Assembly: GCF_015602705.1 (NCBI RefSeq)
Contig: NZ_CP059081.1
Location: 505,702-569,701 of the forward strand
Direction of reading: 5' to 3'
Origin: Acinetobacter lwoffii
GTDB lineage: Bacteria > Pseudomonadota > Gammaproteobacteria > Pseudomonadales > Moraxellaceae
Length of the DNA: 64,000 nt
Part shown: piece by piece, positions 30,549 through 39,601 of the stretch
Position numbering within the stretch: position 1 is the stretch's first letter
How the letters are laid out: each line of letters opens with the position of its first letter
Position numbers and translations under genes: made by a program
The notes under the pieces: model-generated
The model's input: only the letters and a program-made list of their open reading frames with translations
Told to the model about the DNA's origin: nothing
Database searches by the model: none

Positions 30549-31580
30549 ATGGCACATCAAATCGAACAAATCGCCTATGTTGGCGAAACCCCTTGGCATG
30601 GTCTGGGTAATCAGCTGAGTCCGAATCAACCACTCGAAGTTTGGGCACAGCAAGCTGGGATGGACTGGCGGATTGAATCCTCGAACGTCAGCTATATGGC
30701 ACAGAATGAACGTGGTCAGAGCATCATCATGCCTTTTGAAGAGCAGCGAGTGTTGTATCGCTCAGATACCCATGCACCTTTATCTGTAGTCAGTCAGCGT
30801 TATCAGGAAGTTCAGCCTAAAGAGATTCTGGAGTTCTACCGGGATCTGACTGAGCAGTCTGGCTTTGAGTTAGAAACCGCAGGGGTTTTGAAAGGTGGGA
30901 AGAAGTTCTGGGCTTTGGCACGTACCGGGCAAAGTACCGCGTTAAAGTCTAAGGATGTCAGTAATGGTTATATCTTGCTGGCTACTGCATGTGATGGCAC
31001 GTTGGCAACGACAGCACAATTCACCAGTATCCGAGTGGTCTGTAACAACACGTTAGCCATTGCTCTACGTGGGCAGAGCAGTAGTGCTGGTGTAGTGAAA
31101 GTTCCACATAGTACCAAGTTTGACGCAGAGAAAGTGAAGCAGCAATTAGGTATTTCAGTGCGTGCATGGGATGAGCACATGTATGAGATGAAACAGCTCA
31201 CGCAGCGTAAGGTGAGTCAGCAGGAAGCTAAGGCTTACTTTGATGCGGTGTTCAATAACAGCACCATGTCAATTTCCGATCCTGAAGAAAACATCATTCA
31301 GTTCTATCGTAATGTCGCACAGCAAGCTCAAGAGAAAAAGCCTGAACCCAATGGTCGTGCCATGAATAAAGCTTTGGACATGTTCAATGGGCAAGGACGT
31401 GGTGCTGAATTGTCATCAGCTAAAGATACGGCTTATGGTTTACTGTGTTCGATTACAGAATTTGTGGATCATGAACGACGTGCCATGAGTACAGATCACC
31501 GTCTTGATTCAGCTTGGTTCGGTGCAGGTGTTGGTCTTAAACAAAGAGGATTGGAACAGGCTTTATCTTTGATAGCCTAA
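30549..31580 (+). CDS. DUF932 (phage/plasmid-like TIGR03299) protein
   Basis: A 343-aa DUF932 protein. The family N-terminus is IAYVGETPWHGLGNQL, then FYRDLTEQSGFELETAGVL and RVVCNNTLAIAL in the middle. Members are frequent on plasmids, phages and integrative elements, often beside YqaJ nucleases. The biochemical role is unknown. The frame opens at 30498, but ATG 30549 has CAGGAG upstream and begins the conserved region. A perfect terminator lies about 120 bp after the stop. Confidence 0.88.
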   Translation: MAHQIEQIAYVGETPWHGLGNQLSPNQPLEVWAQQAGMDWRIESSNVSYMAQNERGQSIIMPFEEQRVLYRSDTHAPLSVVSQRYQEVQPKEILEFYRDLTEQSGFELETAGVLKGGKKFWALARTGQSTALKSKDVSNGYILLATACDGTLATTAQFTSIRVVCNNTLAIALRGQSSSAGVVKVPHSTKFDAEKVKQQLGISVRAWDEHMYEMKQLTQRKVSQQEAKAYFDAVFNNSTMSISDPEENIIQFYRNVAQQAQEKKPEPNGRAMNKALDMFNGQGRGAELSSAKDTAYGLLCSITEFVDHERRAMSTDHRLDSAWFGAGVGLKQRGLEQALSLIA

Positions 31581-31697
31581 GCTCATGTAATCCATCCAAC
31601 CTTAACCCCGCAAGTCTCAACAATCGCTGAGTACAGCACACACGTAACTCTCTCTATTTACTACTCACAATCAATAATCTGAATCAGCATGCATATC

Positions 31698-31732
31698 GCC
31701 ATACCCGACCTCGTGTCGGGTATGGCTTTTTT
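31698..31732 (+). terminator. Terminator after the DUF932 gene
   Basis: GCCATACCCGAC-CTCGT-GTCGGGTATGGC with a T run: a perfect 12-bp stem. Confidence 0.92.
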
Positions 31733-31777
31733 ATGCGCTTCTTTTTTACAAAAACTGAAATTTATAAGGATAGAACC

Positions 31778-32836
31778 ATGAATCAAATCGCACCGATTTC
31801 AAATCAGACTGTACAGGCAGGTGTTCAAACTGCATTAAATCCATTAACTACACCTAAACGAGCTAGTTCTGCAAAACGCTTAGTCAACACCAAAGATATG
31901 GCGTATCAAGATTGGCTTGAAGTTCGTAAACAAGGCATTGGCAGCAGTGATGCAGCAACAGCATGTGGCTTAAATCCCTACATGTCCATGTTAGAGCTTT
32001 GGCTGATCAAAACAGGTCGTCAGACTCAATCCATTGAAGATGAAAGTTCAGGTATAGCACCTCTGTATTGGGGCAAACAGCTGGAACCTTTGGTGGCTGA
32101 GTATTACAGCATGCACACCAATAACAAAGTTCGTCGAGTCAATGCTGTATTACAGCACCCTGATCCTGATAAGCATTTCATGTTAGCAAACTTGGATTAC
32201 TCTGTTGTTGGAAGCGACGAAGTTCAGATTCTTGAATGCAAAACAGCAGGTGAGCATGGAGCAAAATTGTGGCGTGATGGTGTGCCTTTATATGTGCTTT
32301 GTCAGGTACAACATCAACTGGCGGTGACTGGTAAACAGGCAGCGCATGTTTGTGTCTTGATCTGTGGGCATGAAACCAAGATCTTCAAAGTGACACGGTC
32401 TGAATCCGTGATTGAACATATTGTTCAAGCAGAACGATTATTTTGGGAATGTGTTGAAAATGACGTTCCACCAGCAGTGGATGCCAGTGAATCGGCAGCC
32501 AAAGCTTTACAGCAGCTCTATCCTGAACATACCCCGCTCAGTTGTGTTGATCTAACGGAGGTCGAACTTGCCAATGAACTGTTTGATCAACTGATAAAGG
32601 AAAAACAGCAGATTGAACAACACCAAAGCCAGTTTGATCTACTCAAACACCGTGTTCAGGCACTGATGCAGGAACATGAACGTGCCGTATTTCAGCAAGG
32701 TTCAGTGACATGGAAAAAGAGCAAGGACAGTATTAGCCTAGATACCAAGTCCTTACTTCAGCACCAACCTGAACTCATCCAACAATACCCATTGCAGAAA
32801 GCAGGCAGTCGTCGTTTCAACATTTATCACGATTAG
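31778..32836 (+). CDS. YqaJ-type viral recombinase family nuclease
   Basis: A 352-aa protein of the YqaJ/lambda-exonuclease-like family. RKQGIGSSDAATACGLNPY is the family signature near residues 55-75. QLEPLVAEYY follows, and the nuclease core is ANLDY..ILECKTA with the Asp and Glu-x-Lys of a PD-(D/E)XK site. The C-terminal third is a Gln/Glu-rich coiled helix. Such nucleases resect DNA ends in phage-type recombination. The start at ATG 31778 is supported by AAGGA eight bases upstream. No annealase (Bet/RecT) gene follows; a gp3-like gene does. Confidence 0.88.
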   Translation: MNQIAPISNQTVQAGVQTALNPLTTPKRASSAKRLVNTKDMAYQDWLEVRKQGIGSSDAATACGLNPYMSMLELWLIKTGRQTQSIEDESSGIAPLYWGKQLEPLVAEYYSMHTNNKVRRVNAVLQHPDPDKHFMLANLDYSVVGSDEVQILECKTAGEHGAKLWRDGVPLYVLCQVQHQLAVTGKQAAHVCVLICGHETKIFKVTRSESVIEHIVQAERLFWECVENDVPPAVDASESAAKALQQLYPEHTPLSCVDLTEVELANELFDQLIKEKQQIEQHQSQFDLLKHRVQALMQEHERAVFQQGSVTWKKSKDSISLDTKSLLQHQPELIQQYPLQKAGSRRFNIYHD

Positions 32837-32876
32837 CTCAAAGCTTAGAGTTAATCACTCAGCAAGAAAAAACCTG

Positions 32877-32907
32877 AAATCCCGTGCAGTCCTGCATGGG
32901 ATTTTTA
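32877..32907 (+). terminator. Terminator after the YqaJ gene
   Basis: AAATCCCGTGCA-GTCC-TGCATGGGATTTTT hairpin. Confidence 0.85.
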
Positions 32908-32977
32908 TACCGATTTCATTTTTAGCAAACAGTGCAACACATCTAAACATCAACATCTATACGAGAGGAATTTCAAC

Positions 32978-33913
32978 ATGATTAAAGGTCTAGCAATCAC
33001 ACCACCCATCTTGGGCCGGATCAGTATTGGTCGTGTAGTCGAAAAGAATGGCAAGCGTCTGCCTGAGAAAGACGATCAGTTCACCATTACCAGTCAAATA
33101 CAAGGCAAGGATGGTTGGGTCAAACACCCCTTGGATGAGCAATTGCGTAGTCAAGCACCGAATCAAAAGCTGCGTAGCATTCCTGTGCGTATGATCTTCA
33201 ATGATCCTGAATTGAACTTACGTGCCGAGTACAGCTTGTTTGACCGACAGACAGGTCGCCCGATTTGTGTGGGGAATGGTCAGACCTGTCAACGTATGAC
33301 ATCACAAGGTGTAGAGCAACATCCTTGCCCATCCCCCGACTTATGCCCACTTGGACAAGGCGGGCACTGTAAGCCTTATGGACGCCTGCATGTCAATTTA
33401 GATGAGTCGGATGAATTTGGTACATTCATTTTTAGAACAACAGGCTTTAACAGCATACGTACGTTGGCTGCACGATTGAGCTACTACCATGCAGCATCAA
33501 ATGGGTTGCTTTCATGCTTGCCACTGCAGCTGACCTTGCGAGGAAAGAGTACAACGCAAAGTTATCGTCAACCTGTGTACTACGTGGATTTAACGCTCAG
33601 GGATGGCATTCATTTACAAGAGGCGATTCAAACAGCGAAGGAAATTGACCAGAAAAGTAAGTTGTGTGGTTTTAATCAGGCTGCTTTAGATCAAATGGCA
33701 CGGCAGGGTTATGGTAATGCACGATTTGAGGTGAATGCTGAGGAGGGACTAGATTTGGTTGAAGAGTTTTATAATGATAAGGGTTTTGAGTCTGAATCGG
33801 TACAAACTGAAATCAAAAATAAATCTAAATCAGAGCTTAAGTCCCATCAGGGAGAGGGTGTTGTACAAGAGATTCAGAAAAGCTTGAAGCAGAATGTAAG
33901 GATTGTAAATTAA
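32978..33913 (+). CDS. gp3-like hydrolase/metal-binding protein (RDF-like family)
   Basis: A 311-aa protein resembling the gp3-like family that databases label hydrolase or metal-binding protein, or recombination directionality factor. A central Cys cluster (CVGNGQTCQRM, CPSPDLCPLGQGGHC; about 96-132) can bind zinc. A conserved LAARLSYYHAASNGLLSCLP segment and a variable charged tail follow. It ends the DUF932-YqaJ-gp3 block. A diverged 3' copy of the same gene lies at 46781-46957, 13 kb away, at the far end of the cargo. Confidence 0.75.
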   Translation: MIKGLAITPPILGRISIGRVVEKNGKRLPEKDDQFTITSQIQGKDGWVKHPLDEQLRSQAPNQKLRSIPVRMIFNDPELNLRAEYSLFDRQTGRPICVGNGQTCQRMTSQGVEQHPCPSPDLCPLGQGGHCKPYGRLHVNLDESDEFGTFIFRTTGFNSIRTLAARLSYYHAASNGLLSCLPLQLTLRGKSTTQSYRQPVYYVDLTLRDGIHLQEAIQTAKEIDQKSKLCGFNQAALDQMARQGYGNARFEVNAEEGLDLVEEFYNDKGFESESVQTEIKNKSKSELKSHQGEGVVQEIQKSLKQNVRIVN

Positions 33914-33917
33914 AAAA

Positions 33918-33957
33918 TTTAAAGAGAACAGCGAGTTCTCTTTAATTTATTTTTTTT
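33918..33957 (+). terminator. Terminator after the gp3-like gene
   Basis: TAAAGAGAAC-AGC-GAGTTCTCTTTA followed by a T-rich run. Confidence 0.85.
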
Positions 33958-33960
33958 GAA

Positions 33961-34682
33961 TTAAAAAACAAATAAGATGATTGAATCTAATACCAAGCGA
34001 TACCAAGCAAAAACTTTTAAAGTATGTTTTTCTACAAATTTAACCATGGCTTTTACCACAAGCAAAGCTGCGATGAATGCGGTTACAAAGCCTACGGAAA
34101 TATTCAATAAATTTTCTGAAGTTAAAACATCAACGTTGCGAAATATGTCTAAGTAACGGCACCAATAATGGTTGCACCAGACCGTGAAGTCCCCGGAATC
34201 ATCGCAAGACATTGAACCAAACCAATAACAATGGCCTGTTTGAATCCAATATTGGTTGCCTCAATGGTTTGGACTTTAAAATTTTTAGCTTCTACAGCAA
34301 AAATTAACAGTGCACCAATAATCAGTGCAGATGCCACAACCGAAGGACTGAATAAAACTTGTTTAATAAAATCAACAGCTATAACTCCGATCACTACTGC
34401 AGGAATAAATGAAATGAAGACATTTATCGCAAAACGTCTCGCATGGTAATCACCTGATATAAAACCATGTAGTAGATTAATAATTTTTTTACGGTAGAGC
34501 CAACAAACGGCTAAGATTGTGCCCAGTTGAATGACAACTTCAAAGACACAGCCTGAGCCTGAATGAAAATCAATTAAATGGCCAAATAAAATTAAATGAC
34601 CAGTACTGGAAATGGGTAAAAACTCCGTTAAACCTTCTATAAAACCTAAAAATAAGGCTTTAAGTACTGAAATTATATCCAT
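33961..34682 (-). pseudogene. uppP: uppP (undecaprenyl-diphosphatase) pseudogene
   Basis: The N-terminal 177 codons (34149-34682) encode a normal UppP/BacA start: [20 protein letters not shown] and the PGTSRSG motif, ending GATIIGAVT then stop. A second frame (33961-34212) continues with family C-terminal sequence ([20 protein letters not shown] to [11 protein letters not shown]). The segment that should follow PGTSRSGAT, usually a G-x-SR-x-AxEFSFFLAIP region, is missing, and the frames do not join. A deletion with frameshift has therefore inactivated it. It is the leftmost gene of the kdp cargo. Confidence 0.88.
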
Positions 34683-34762
34683 AAATAAAGTGAGTCACAG
34701 AATAATAATAGCCATCACTTTTAAGATATTTTTCTGCATTTATAAGTGCATTGAGCTAAATT

Positions 34763-34780
34763 TTTACGCTTTCTTTACGC
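34763..34780 (+). promoter_or_regulatory. Candidate KdpE operator upstream of kdpA
   Basis: TTTACGC occurs twice (34763-34769 and 34774-34780), 11 bp apart, one helical turn. It lies about 220 bp before kdpA in a T-rich stretch, resembling the T-rich KdpE-binding region of kdp promoters. The 34683-34995 gap otherwise holds a small frame (34869-35006, 45 codons) that runs into the kdpA start and is probably not a gene. Confidence 0.4.
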
Positions 34781-34995
34781 GGCATCCAAAGTTATGAATA
34801 GAGACTTTACGGTCTTATTTTTCATACTGGATTTTGGAATATCCCAATGCTTAGGATGAAAAACATGAGTGCGGTCATTCACGCGCATCAGCAGGTACAG
34901 CATCAAAAAAATTGCGTTGTACTAAATAATCAAAATAAACGTTATTTCAATATCTGCATGCAGATTTCAGCTCTGAAACATAGGAGTGAAATGCC

Positions 34996-36720
34996 ATGTT
35001 AGAGTTTGCTTTGCTTTTAGCCATCGTCTTTGTTCTGGCTTATCCCTTGGGTAAATACCTCGCAGCAATTATGCACAACCGCGATATGAAAATTGATCCT
35101 CTATTCAATTGGATTGAAAAGCCCATTTACGCGGTTTTAGGAATCAATCCCAAACGGGGGATGAATGTCAAAACTTATTCATTAAATTTTGTCATGAGCT
35201 GTGCAGTGATCGGTTTGGTGACTTGGACTCTATTTATGGTTCAAGCCAGCCTGCCGTTGAACCCAAACCATGCACCGAATATGTCATGGGATTTGGCGCT
35301 GCATACCATGATTTCGTTTCTGACCAATACCAACCAGCAGCACTATTCAGGACAGGCGCAACTGTCTTATTTATCGCAAATGGTCGGCATTGTCGGCTTG
35401 CAGATCTTCACGCCGATGATGGGCCTGGCGATGGTGGTGGCTACAGTTCGAGCACTGTTCTACAAACAATCCAATGCACTTTCTGAAACCGATCAACAGA
35501 CCAGCTTTAAGCATAAAGTGCAACAAATTAATGTCGGCAACTATTGGGCCGATGTGATTCGTCCGACGTTCCGCTTTCTGATTCCTTTATGCATGGTTTG
35601 GTCATTATTGCTCACTAGCCAAGGCGTACCATCGACTTTTCAAGGCGGCCCAGAAGTTCAAGTCATCGACCAAAGCAGCGAATTAACAACGCAAAAAATA
35701 CCTTTAGGCCCTGTTGCGCCCATGGTAGCAATTAAGCAATTGGGCAGTAATGGTGGTGGCTGGTATGGTCCGAACAGCAGTGTACCTTTGGAAAATCCTA
35801 CACCATTGTCAAACTTTCTGGAAATGCTTGCGATTTTACTGATCCCTGTTTCGGTGATTTTCATGCTGGGCTTTTTCACCAAACGCGCCAAATTCGCGGG
35901 CTTTGTCTTTGCTTCGATGCTGCTGATGTCGAGCATTTCTGCGACTAGTGCCATCTGGTCAGAAAGTATTTCATCGACGTCGACATTGCTTTCCGCCATG
36001 GAAGGTAAGGAAGTGCGTTTTGGCGAGGCATCGTCTGCCTTGTGGTCAGCAGTCACCACCCAAGTCAATAACGGCTCAGTGGATATGATGCACGATTCAT
36101 CTGCACCGCTCACAGGCATGGTGCAATTGTCCAATATGCTGATCAATGCCATTTGGGGCGGAATAGGCTGCGGTTTGCAGCAATTCATAATTTATCTGTT
36201 TTTAGCGGTCTTTATTGCAGGCTTAATGACCGGCCGAACCCCAGAATTGTTTGGCCGCAAAATTGAAGCCGGTGAAATCAAGCTGCTCGCTGTTGTGATT
36301 TTGATCCAACCCATCGTCATTCTTGGTTTAACCGCAATAACTGTATTTTTCCCTGAATTGACGGGCAACAGTAATCCGCAATACCACGGCATTTCTCAAG
36401 TTCTGTACGAATATGTGTCTGCATTTGCCAACAATGGCTCAGGCTTTGAAGGGCTATCAGACAATACCGTGTGGTGGAATGTCACATGCGGTATTGCTTT
36501 ATTGCTCGGCCGTTTCCCGACATTAATTATTCCTTTAATCATCGCTACACGTTTAGCTGCCAAACGCCAAGCACCTGAAAGCAGCGGCAGTTTAAAAGTC
36601 GAAACGCCAACATTCGCACTGACTTTAATCGCCATTGTGGTGATGTTGACTTTATTGCAATTTATGCCAGTCCTGGTCTTGGGGCCAATTGCTGATCATC
36701 TGTTATTGGTTCAAGGTTAA
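34996..36720 (+). CDS. kdpA: Potassium-transporting ATPase subunit KdpA
   Basis: A 574-aa polytopic inner-membrane protein with about ten spans, the potassium-selective subunit of KdpFABC. Selectivity-filter-like loops include SFLTNTNQQHYSG, GSNGGGWYGPNSS and AFANNGSGFEG. The start ATG 34996 has TAGGAGTG upstream. No kdpF is seen before it. The kdpB start follows the stop by 2 bp, so translation is coupled. The protein looks complete. Confidence 0.97.
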   Translation: MLEFALLLAIVFVLAYPLGKYLAAIMHNRDMKIDPLFNWIEKPIYAVLGINPKRGMNVKTYSLNFVMSCAVIGLVTWTLFMVQASLPLNPNHAPNMSWDLALHTMISFLTNTNQQHYSGQAQLSYLSQMVGIVGLQIFTPMMGLAMVVATVRALFYKQSNALSETDQQTSFKHKVQQINVGNYWADVIRPTFRFLIPLCMVWSLLLTSQGVPSTFQGGPEVQVIDQSSELTTQKIPLGPVAPMVAIKQLGSNGGGWYGPNSSVPLENPTPLSNFLEMLAILLIPVSVIFMLGFFTKRAKFAGFVFASMLLMSSISATSAIWSESISSTSTLLSAMEGKEVRFGEASSALWSAVTTQVNNGSVDMMHDSSAPLTGMVQLSNMLINAIWGGIGCGLQQFIIYLFLAVFIAGLMTGRTPELFGRKIEAGEIKLLAVVILIQPIVILGLTAITVFFPELTGNSNPQYHGISQVLYEYVSAFANNGSGFEGLSDNTVWWNVTCGIALLLGRFPTLIIPLIIATRLAAKRQAPESSGSLKVETPTFALTLIAIVVMLTLLQFMPVLVLGPIADHLLLVQG

Positions 36721-36722
36721 GG

Positions 36723-38774
36723 GTGAGTACAATGAATCATTCAAAACAAACTGTTCAAACACAGCAAAACACTATCGCTTCAACCTTATTTCAAGCTGAA
36801 TCATGGAAAAATGCCTTTATTAAACTGCTACCGCAGCATGTGATTAAAAATCCGGTGATGGCCATCGTTTGGCTTGGGACGCTGATTACACTGGTTAGTA
36901 CAATTTTGGGGCAAGCCAGTCTGGTTTTTGGCTTATTGGTGACATTGATTTTATTTGTAACTGTTCTCTTTGCCAATTATGCTGAAGCCCTTGCCGAAGC
37001 TAAAGGCCGCGGACAGGCGTCATCCCTGCGTCAAGCGCGTCAAAATTTGACGGCGCGCCGGATCCATTCTAAAGATGATATGGATGGGGTGCAGATTTCA
37101 GCGGCTGAATTGAAAATGCATGACTTGATTGAAGTGCGTGCAGGGGAATTCATTCCCGTAGATGGTGAGATCATTCAAGGCTTTGCTACGATCAATGAAG
37201 CTGCTGTAACAGGTGAATCTGCGCCGGTACTGCGTGAAGCGGGTACGGATAAATCAGGGGTGATTGGGGGAACCAAAGTCTTAACCGACCGGATCATCGT
37301 GCAAGTGACCGCAGAGGCGGGAAATAGCTTTCTCGACCGAATGATTGCTTTAGTCGAAGGCTCAAACCGTCAAAAAACACCGAATGAAATTGCCTTAGGT
37401 ATTTTACTGACCGTGATGACTGTGACTTTTATCATCGTCGTGGTCAGCCTGCCGTTGATTGGACATTTCCTGCATATTGAAATCAGCCCGATTTTATTGG
37501 TGGCGCTATTGGTCTGCTTGATTCCAACCACCATCGGCGGCTTATTGCCAGCTATTGGAATTGCAGGGATGAACAGAGCGCTCAAAGCCAATGTGATTGC
37601 CAAATCAGGCAAGGCGGTTGAAGTTGCAGGCGATATAGATGTTTTACTACTCGATAAAACCGGAACTATTACTTACGGTGACCGTCAGGCGACTGCTTTT
37701 TATCCCTTAACAGGAGTGACGGAGTCTGAACTTCGCCAAGCGGCGGTACTGACTTCTTTGGCCGATCCAACGCCAGAAGGTAAATCGGTGGTTGCTTTGG
37801 CCAAAGAGCAAGGTGAAAGAGTGGCCGAGCCTGAACAGGCTGAGTTTATCGCTTTTAATGCGTCCACACGCATTTCAGGCCTTAACTTGGCGGATGGTCA
37901 TCAAGTGCGTAAAGGCGCTATGGATGCCATTCTTAAATTCGCTTCGCAAAACCTTGAAAATCATGCCGAACTGAAAGCGCGCGTAGAACAAATAGCTTCA
38001 AAAGGGGCAACGCCGCTGGTCGTGGCTAAAGATCAGAATTTGTTGGGTGTCATTGAACTATCAGACGTGATTAAGCAAGGCATTAAAGAAAAATTTGCGC
38101 GCTTACGTGAAATGGGCATTAAAACTGTGATGGTGACCGGAGATAATCCGCTCACAGCAGCGGCCATCGCAGCAGAGGCTGGTGTGGATGATTATATCGC
38201 TGAAGCGAAACCAGAAGATAAACTCACATGCATTCGAACCGAGCAAAACAAAGGACATTTGGTAGCGATGGTCGGTGACGGTACTAATGATGCACCGGCG
38301 TTGGCCCAAGCAGATATTGGCTTAGCCATGAACTCGGGAACGCAAGCAGCCAAAGAAGCAGGCAATATGGTGGATTTAGATTCTGATCCAACCAAATTGC
38401 TATCTGTGGTTGAAATAGGCAAACAGCAACTGATTACTCGCGGTGCATTAACCACCTTTTCCTTGGCGAATGATGTATCAAAGTATTTTGCAATTTTGCC
38501 GGCATTATTCGTCGCGGCAATTCCGCAAATGCATGTGTTAAATGTCATGCAACTAGGCAGTTCTGAAAGTGCCATCCTGTCTGCGCTGATCTTTAATGCG
38601 ATCATTATTCCTCTGCTGATTCCAATTGCACTGCGCGGTGTGAAATTCAAACCTTCGACATCTACCCAATTATTGCGCCGCAACATGCTGATTTATGGTG
38701 TGGGCGGGGTGCTGCTACCGTTTATTGCCATTAAAGCGATTGATCTGCTGATCAGTCCAATCTTGGCCCTATAA
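36723..38774 (+). CDS. kdpB: Potassium-transporting P-type ATPase subunit KdpB
   Basis: A 683-aa P-type ATPase, full length. The actuator-domain motif is AAVTGESAPV. The phosphorylation site is Asp311 in LLLDKTGTIT. The nucleotide-binding region has KGAMDAI, and the hinge is MVTGDNPLTAAAIAAEAGVD then MVGDGTNDAPALAQADIG. About seven membrane spans flank these domains. It powers potassium uptake by KdpA. The start is GTG 36723, two bases after the kdpA stop. Confidence 0.97.
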   Translation: MSTMNHSKQTVQTQQNTIASTLFQAESWKNAFIKLLPQHVIKNPVMAIVWLGTLITLVSTILGQASLVFGLLVTLILFVTVLFANYAEALAEAKGRGQASSLRQARQNLTARRIHSKDDMDGVQISAAELKMHDLIEVRAGEFIPVDGEIIQGFATINEAAVTGESAPVLREAGTDKSGVIGGTKVLTDRIIVQVTAEAGNSFLDRMIALVEGSNRQKTPNEIALGILLTVMTVTFIIVVVSLPLIGHFLHIEISPILLVALLVCLIPTTIGGLLPAIGIAGMNRALKANVIAKSGKAVEVAGDIDVLLLDKTGTITYGDRQATAFYPLTGVTESELRQAAVLTSLADPTPEGKSVVALAKEQGERVAEPEQAEFIAFNASTRISGLNLADGHQVRKGAMDAILKFASQNLENHAELKARVEQIASKGATPLVVAKDQNLLGVIELSDVIKQGIKEKFARLREMGIKTVMVTGDNPLTAAAIAAEAGVDDYIAEAKPEDKLTCIRTEQNKGHLVAMVGDGTNDAPALAQADIGLAMNSGTQAAKEAGNMVDLDSDPTKLLSVVEIGKQQLITRGALTTFSLANDVSKYFAILPALFVAAIPQMHVLNVMQLGSSESAILSALIFNAIIIPLLIPIALRGVKFKPSTSTQLLRRNMLIYGVGGVLLPFIAIKAIDLLISPILAL

Positions 38775-38793
38775 ATTTTTTGAGGATGACAAA

Positions 38794-39396
38794 GTGAATA
38801 TGCAAAATCATCAATTGGCAGACTCATCATGGGGTGAGAAACTGCGCGCTTCGTTTGGAATGACCATCATTGCTCTAGGCTTATGCGGCTTTGTATATAG
38901 TGCTGCTGCAACCAGCTTAGGACAAATGCTCTTTCCAAAACAAGCCAACGGCAGCTTGATTGTCGAAAATAATCAAGTGATCGGTTCACACTTAGTGGCA
39001 CAGCCTTTTGCCCAAGTTCAATATTTCCATCCGCGTCCATCTGCCGCAAATTATGATCCTATGGCGATGGCTGGAAGCAACATGGCGAGAACCAATCCGG
39101 AACTGCAGAAAGTCATAGACGAGCGGCTGAATCAAATCGCAGCGAAGGAACAGATTGAAAAATCTAAAATTCCTACGGATCTGGTCACCGCTTCAGGCAG
39201 CGGCATCGACCCTGAAATTAGTGTGCAATCCGCCATGATTCAAGTGAAGCGGATTGCCCATGCACGGCATATGTCTGAACAGGATGTCGAAAAACTAATT
39301 CAGTCGCATACGGTTCAGCCGACTTTTGGGATTTTAGGACAGGCACGTGTCAATGTGCTTGGATTAAATTTGGCTTTGGATCGGAGCGGGAAGTGA
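38794..39396 (+). CDS. kdpC: Potassium-transporting ATPase subunit KdpC
   Basis: A 200-aa KdpC with one N-terminal membrane span (about 20-45) and a periplasmic domain with FHPRPSAANYDPMAMAGSN and TASGSGIDPEISVQSA, the family signature. It stabilises the KdpAB complex. GTG 38794 is preceded by TGAGGA. A hairpin (39470-39502) lies in the 205-bp gap before kdpD. Confidence 0.96.
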   Translation: MNMQNHQLADSSWGEKLRASFGMTIIALGLCGFVYSAAATSLGQMLFPKQANGSLIVENNQVIGSHLVAQPFAQVQYFHPRPSAANYDPMAMAGSNMARTNPELQKVIDERLNQIAAKEQIEKSKIPTDLVTASGSGIDPEISVQSAMIQVKRIAHARHMSEQDVEKLIQSHTVQPTFGILGQARVNVLGLNLALDRSGK

Positions 39397-39469
39397 TATG
39401 AATGGCTTGATGATTAAAATATAATGATTGAAAGCTATTGAATAATCTGAATTAAGTTATATACGATTG

Positions 39470-39502
39470 TTGGGCGAGGGGATGTTCTATACCTCCGCCC
39501 AA
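39470..39502 (+). other. Hairpin between kdpC and kdpD
   Basis: TTGGGCGAGG and CCTCCGCCCAA form a strong stem with a 12-nt loop and a single bulge. There is no T run, so this is not a classical terminator. It may stabilise the kdpABC message or reduce read-through to kdpDE. Confidence 0.45.
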
Positions 39503-39601
39503 CGGTGGCATCCATATTGCCCAGCAATAGCCAAGCTGACTTTAGACGCATTTAAATGAATTTAAAAACATCTTTTAAAGCAATAAATAAAGATTACTTC
39601 T

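Noticed and set aside
34869..35006. 45-codon frame upstream of kdpA, considered as kdpF
   Set aside because: It lacks the single hydrophobic span of KdpF and runs into the kdpA start; there is no good ribosome-binding site.
35658..38686. Long antisense frames (176, 164 and others) opposite kdpA and kdpB
   Set aside because: They mirror the codon structure of well-supported kdp genes and lack ribosome-binding sites or family motifs.
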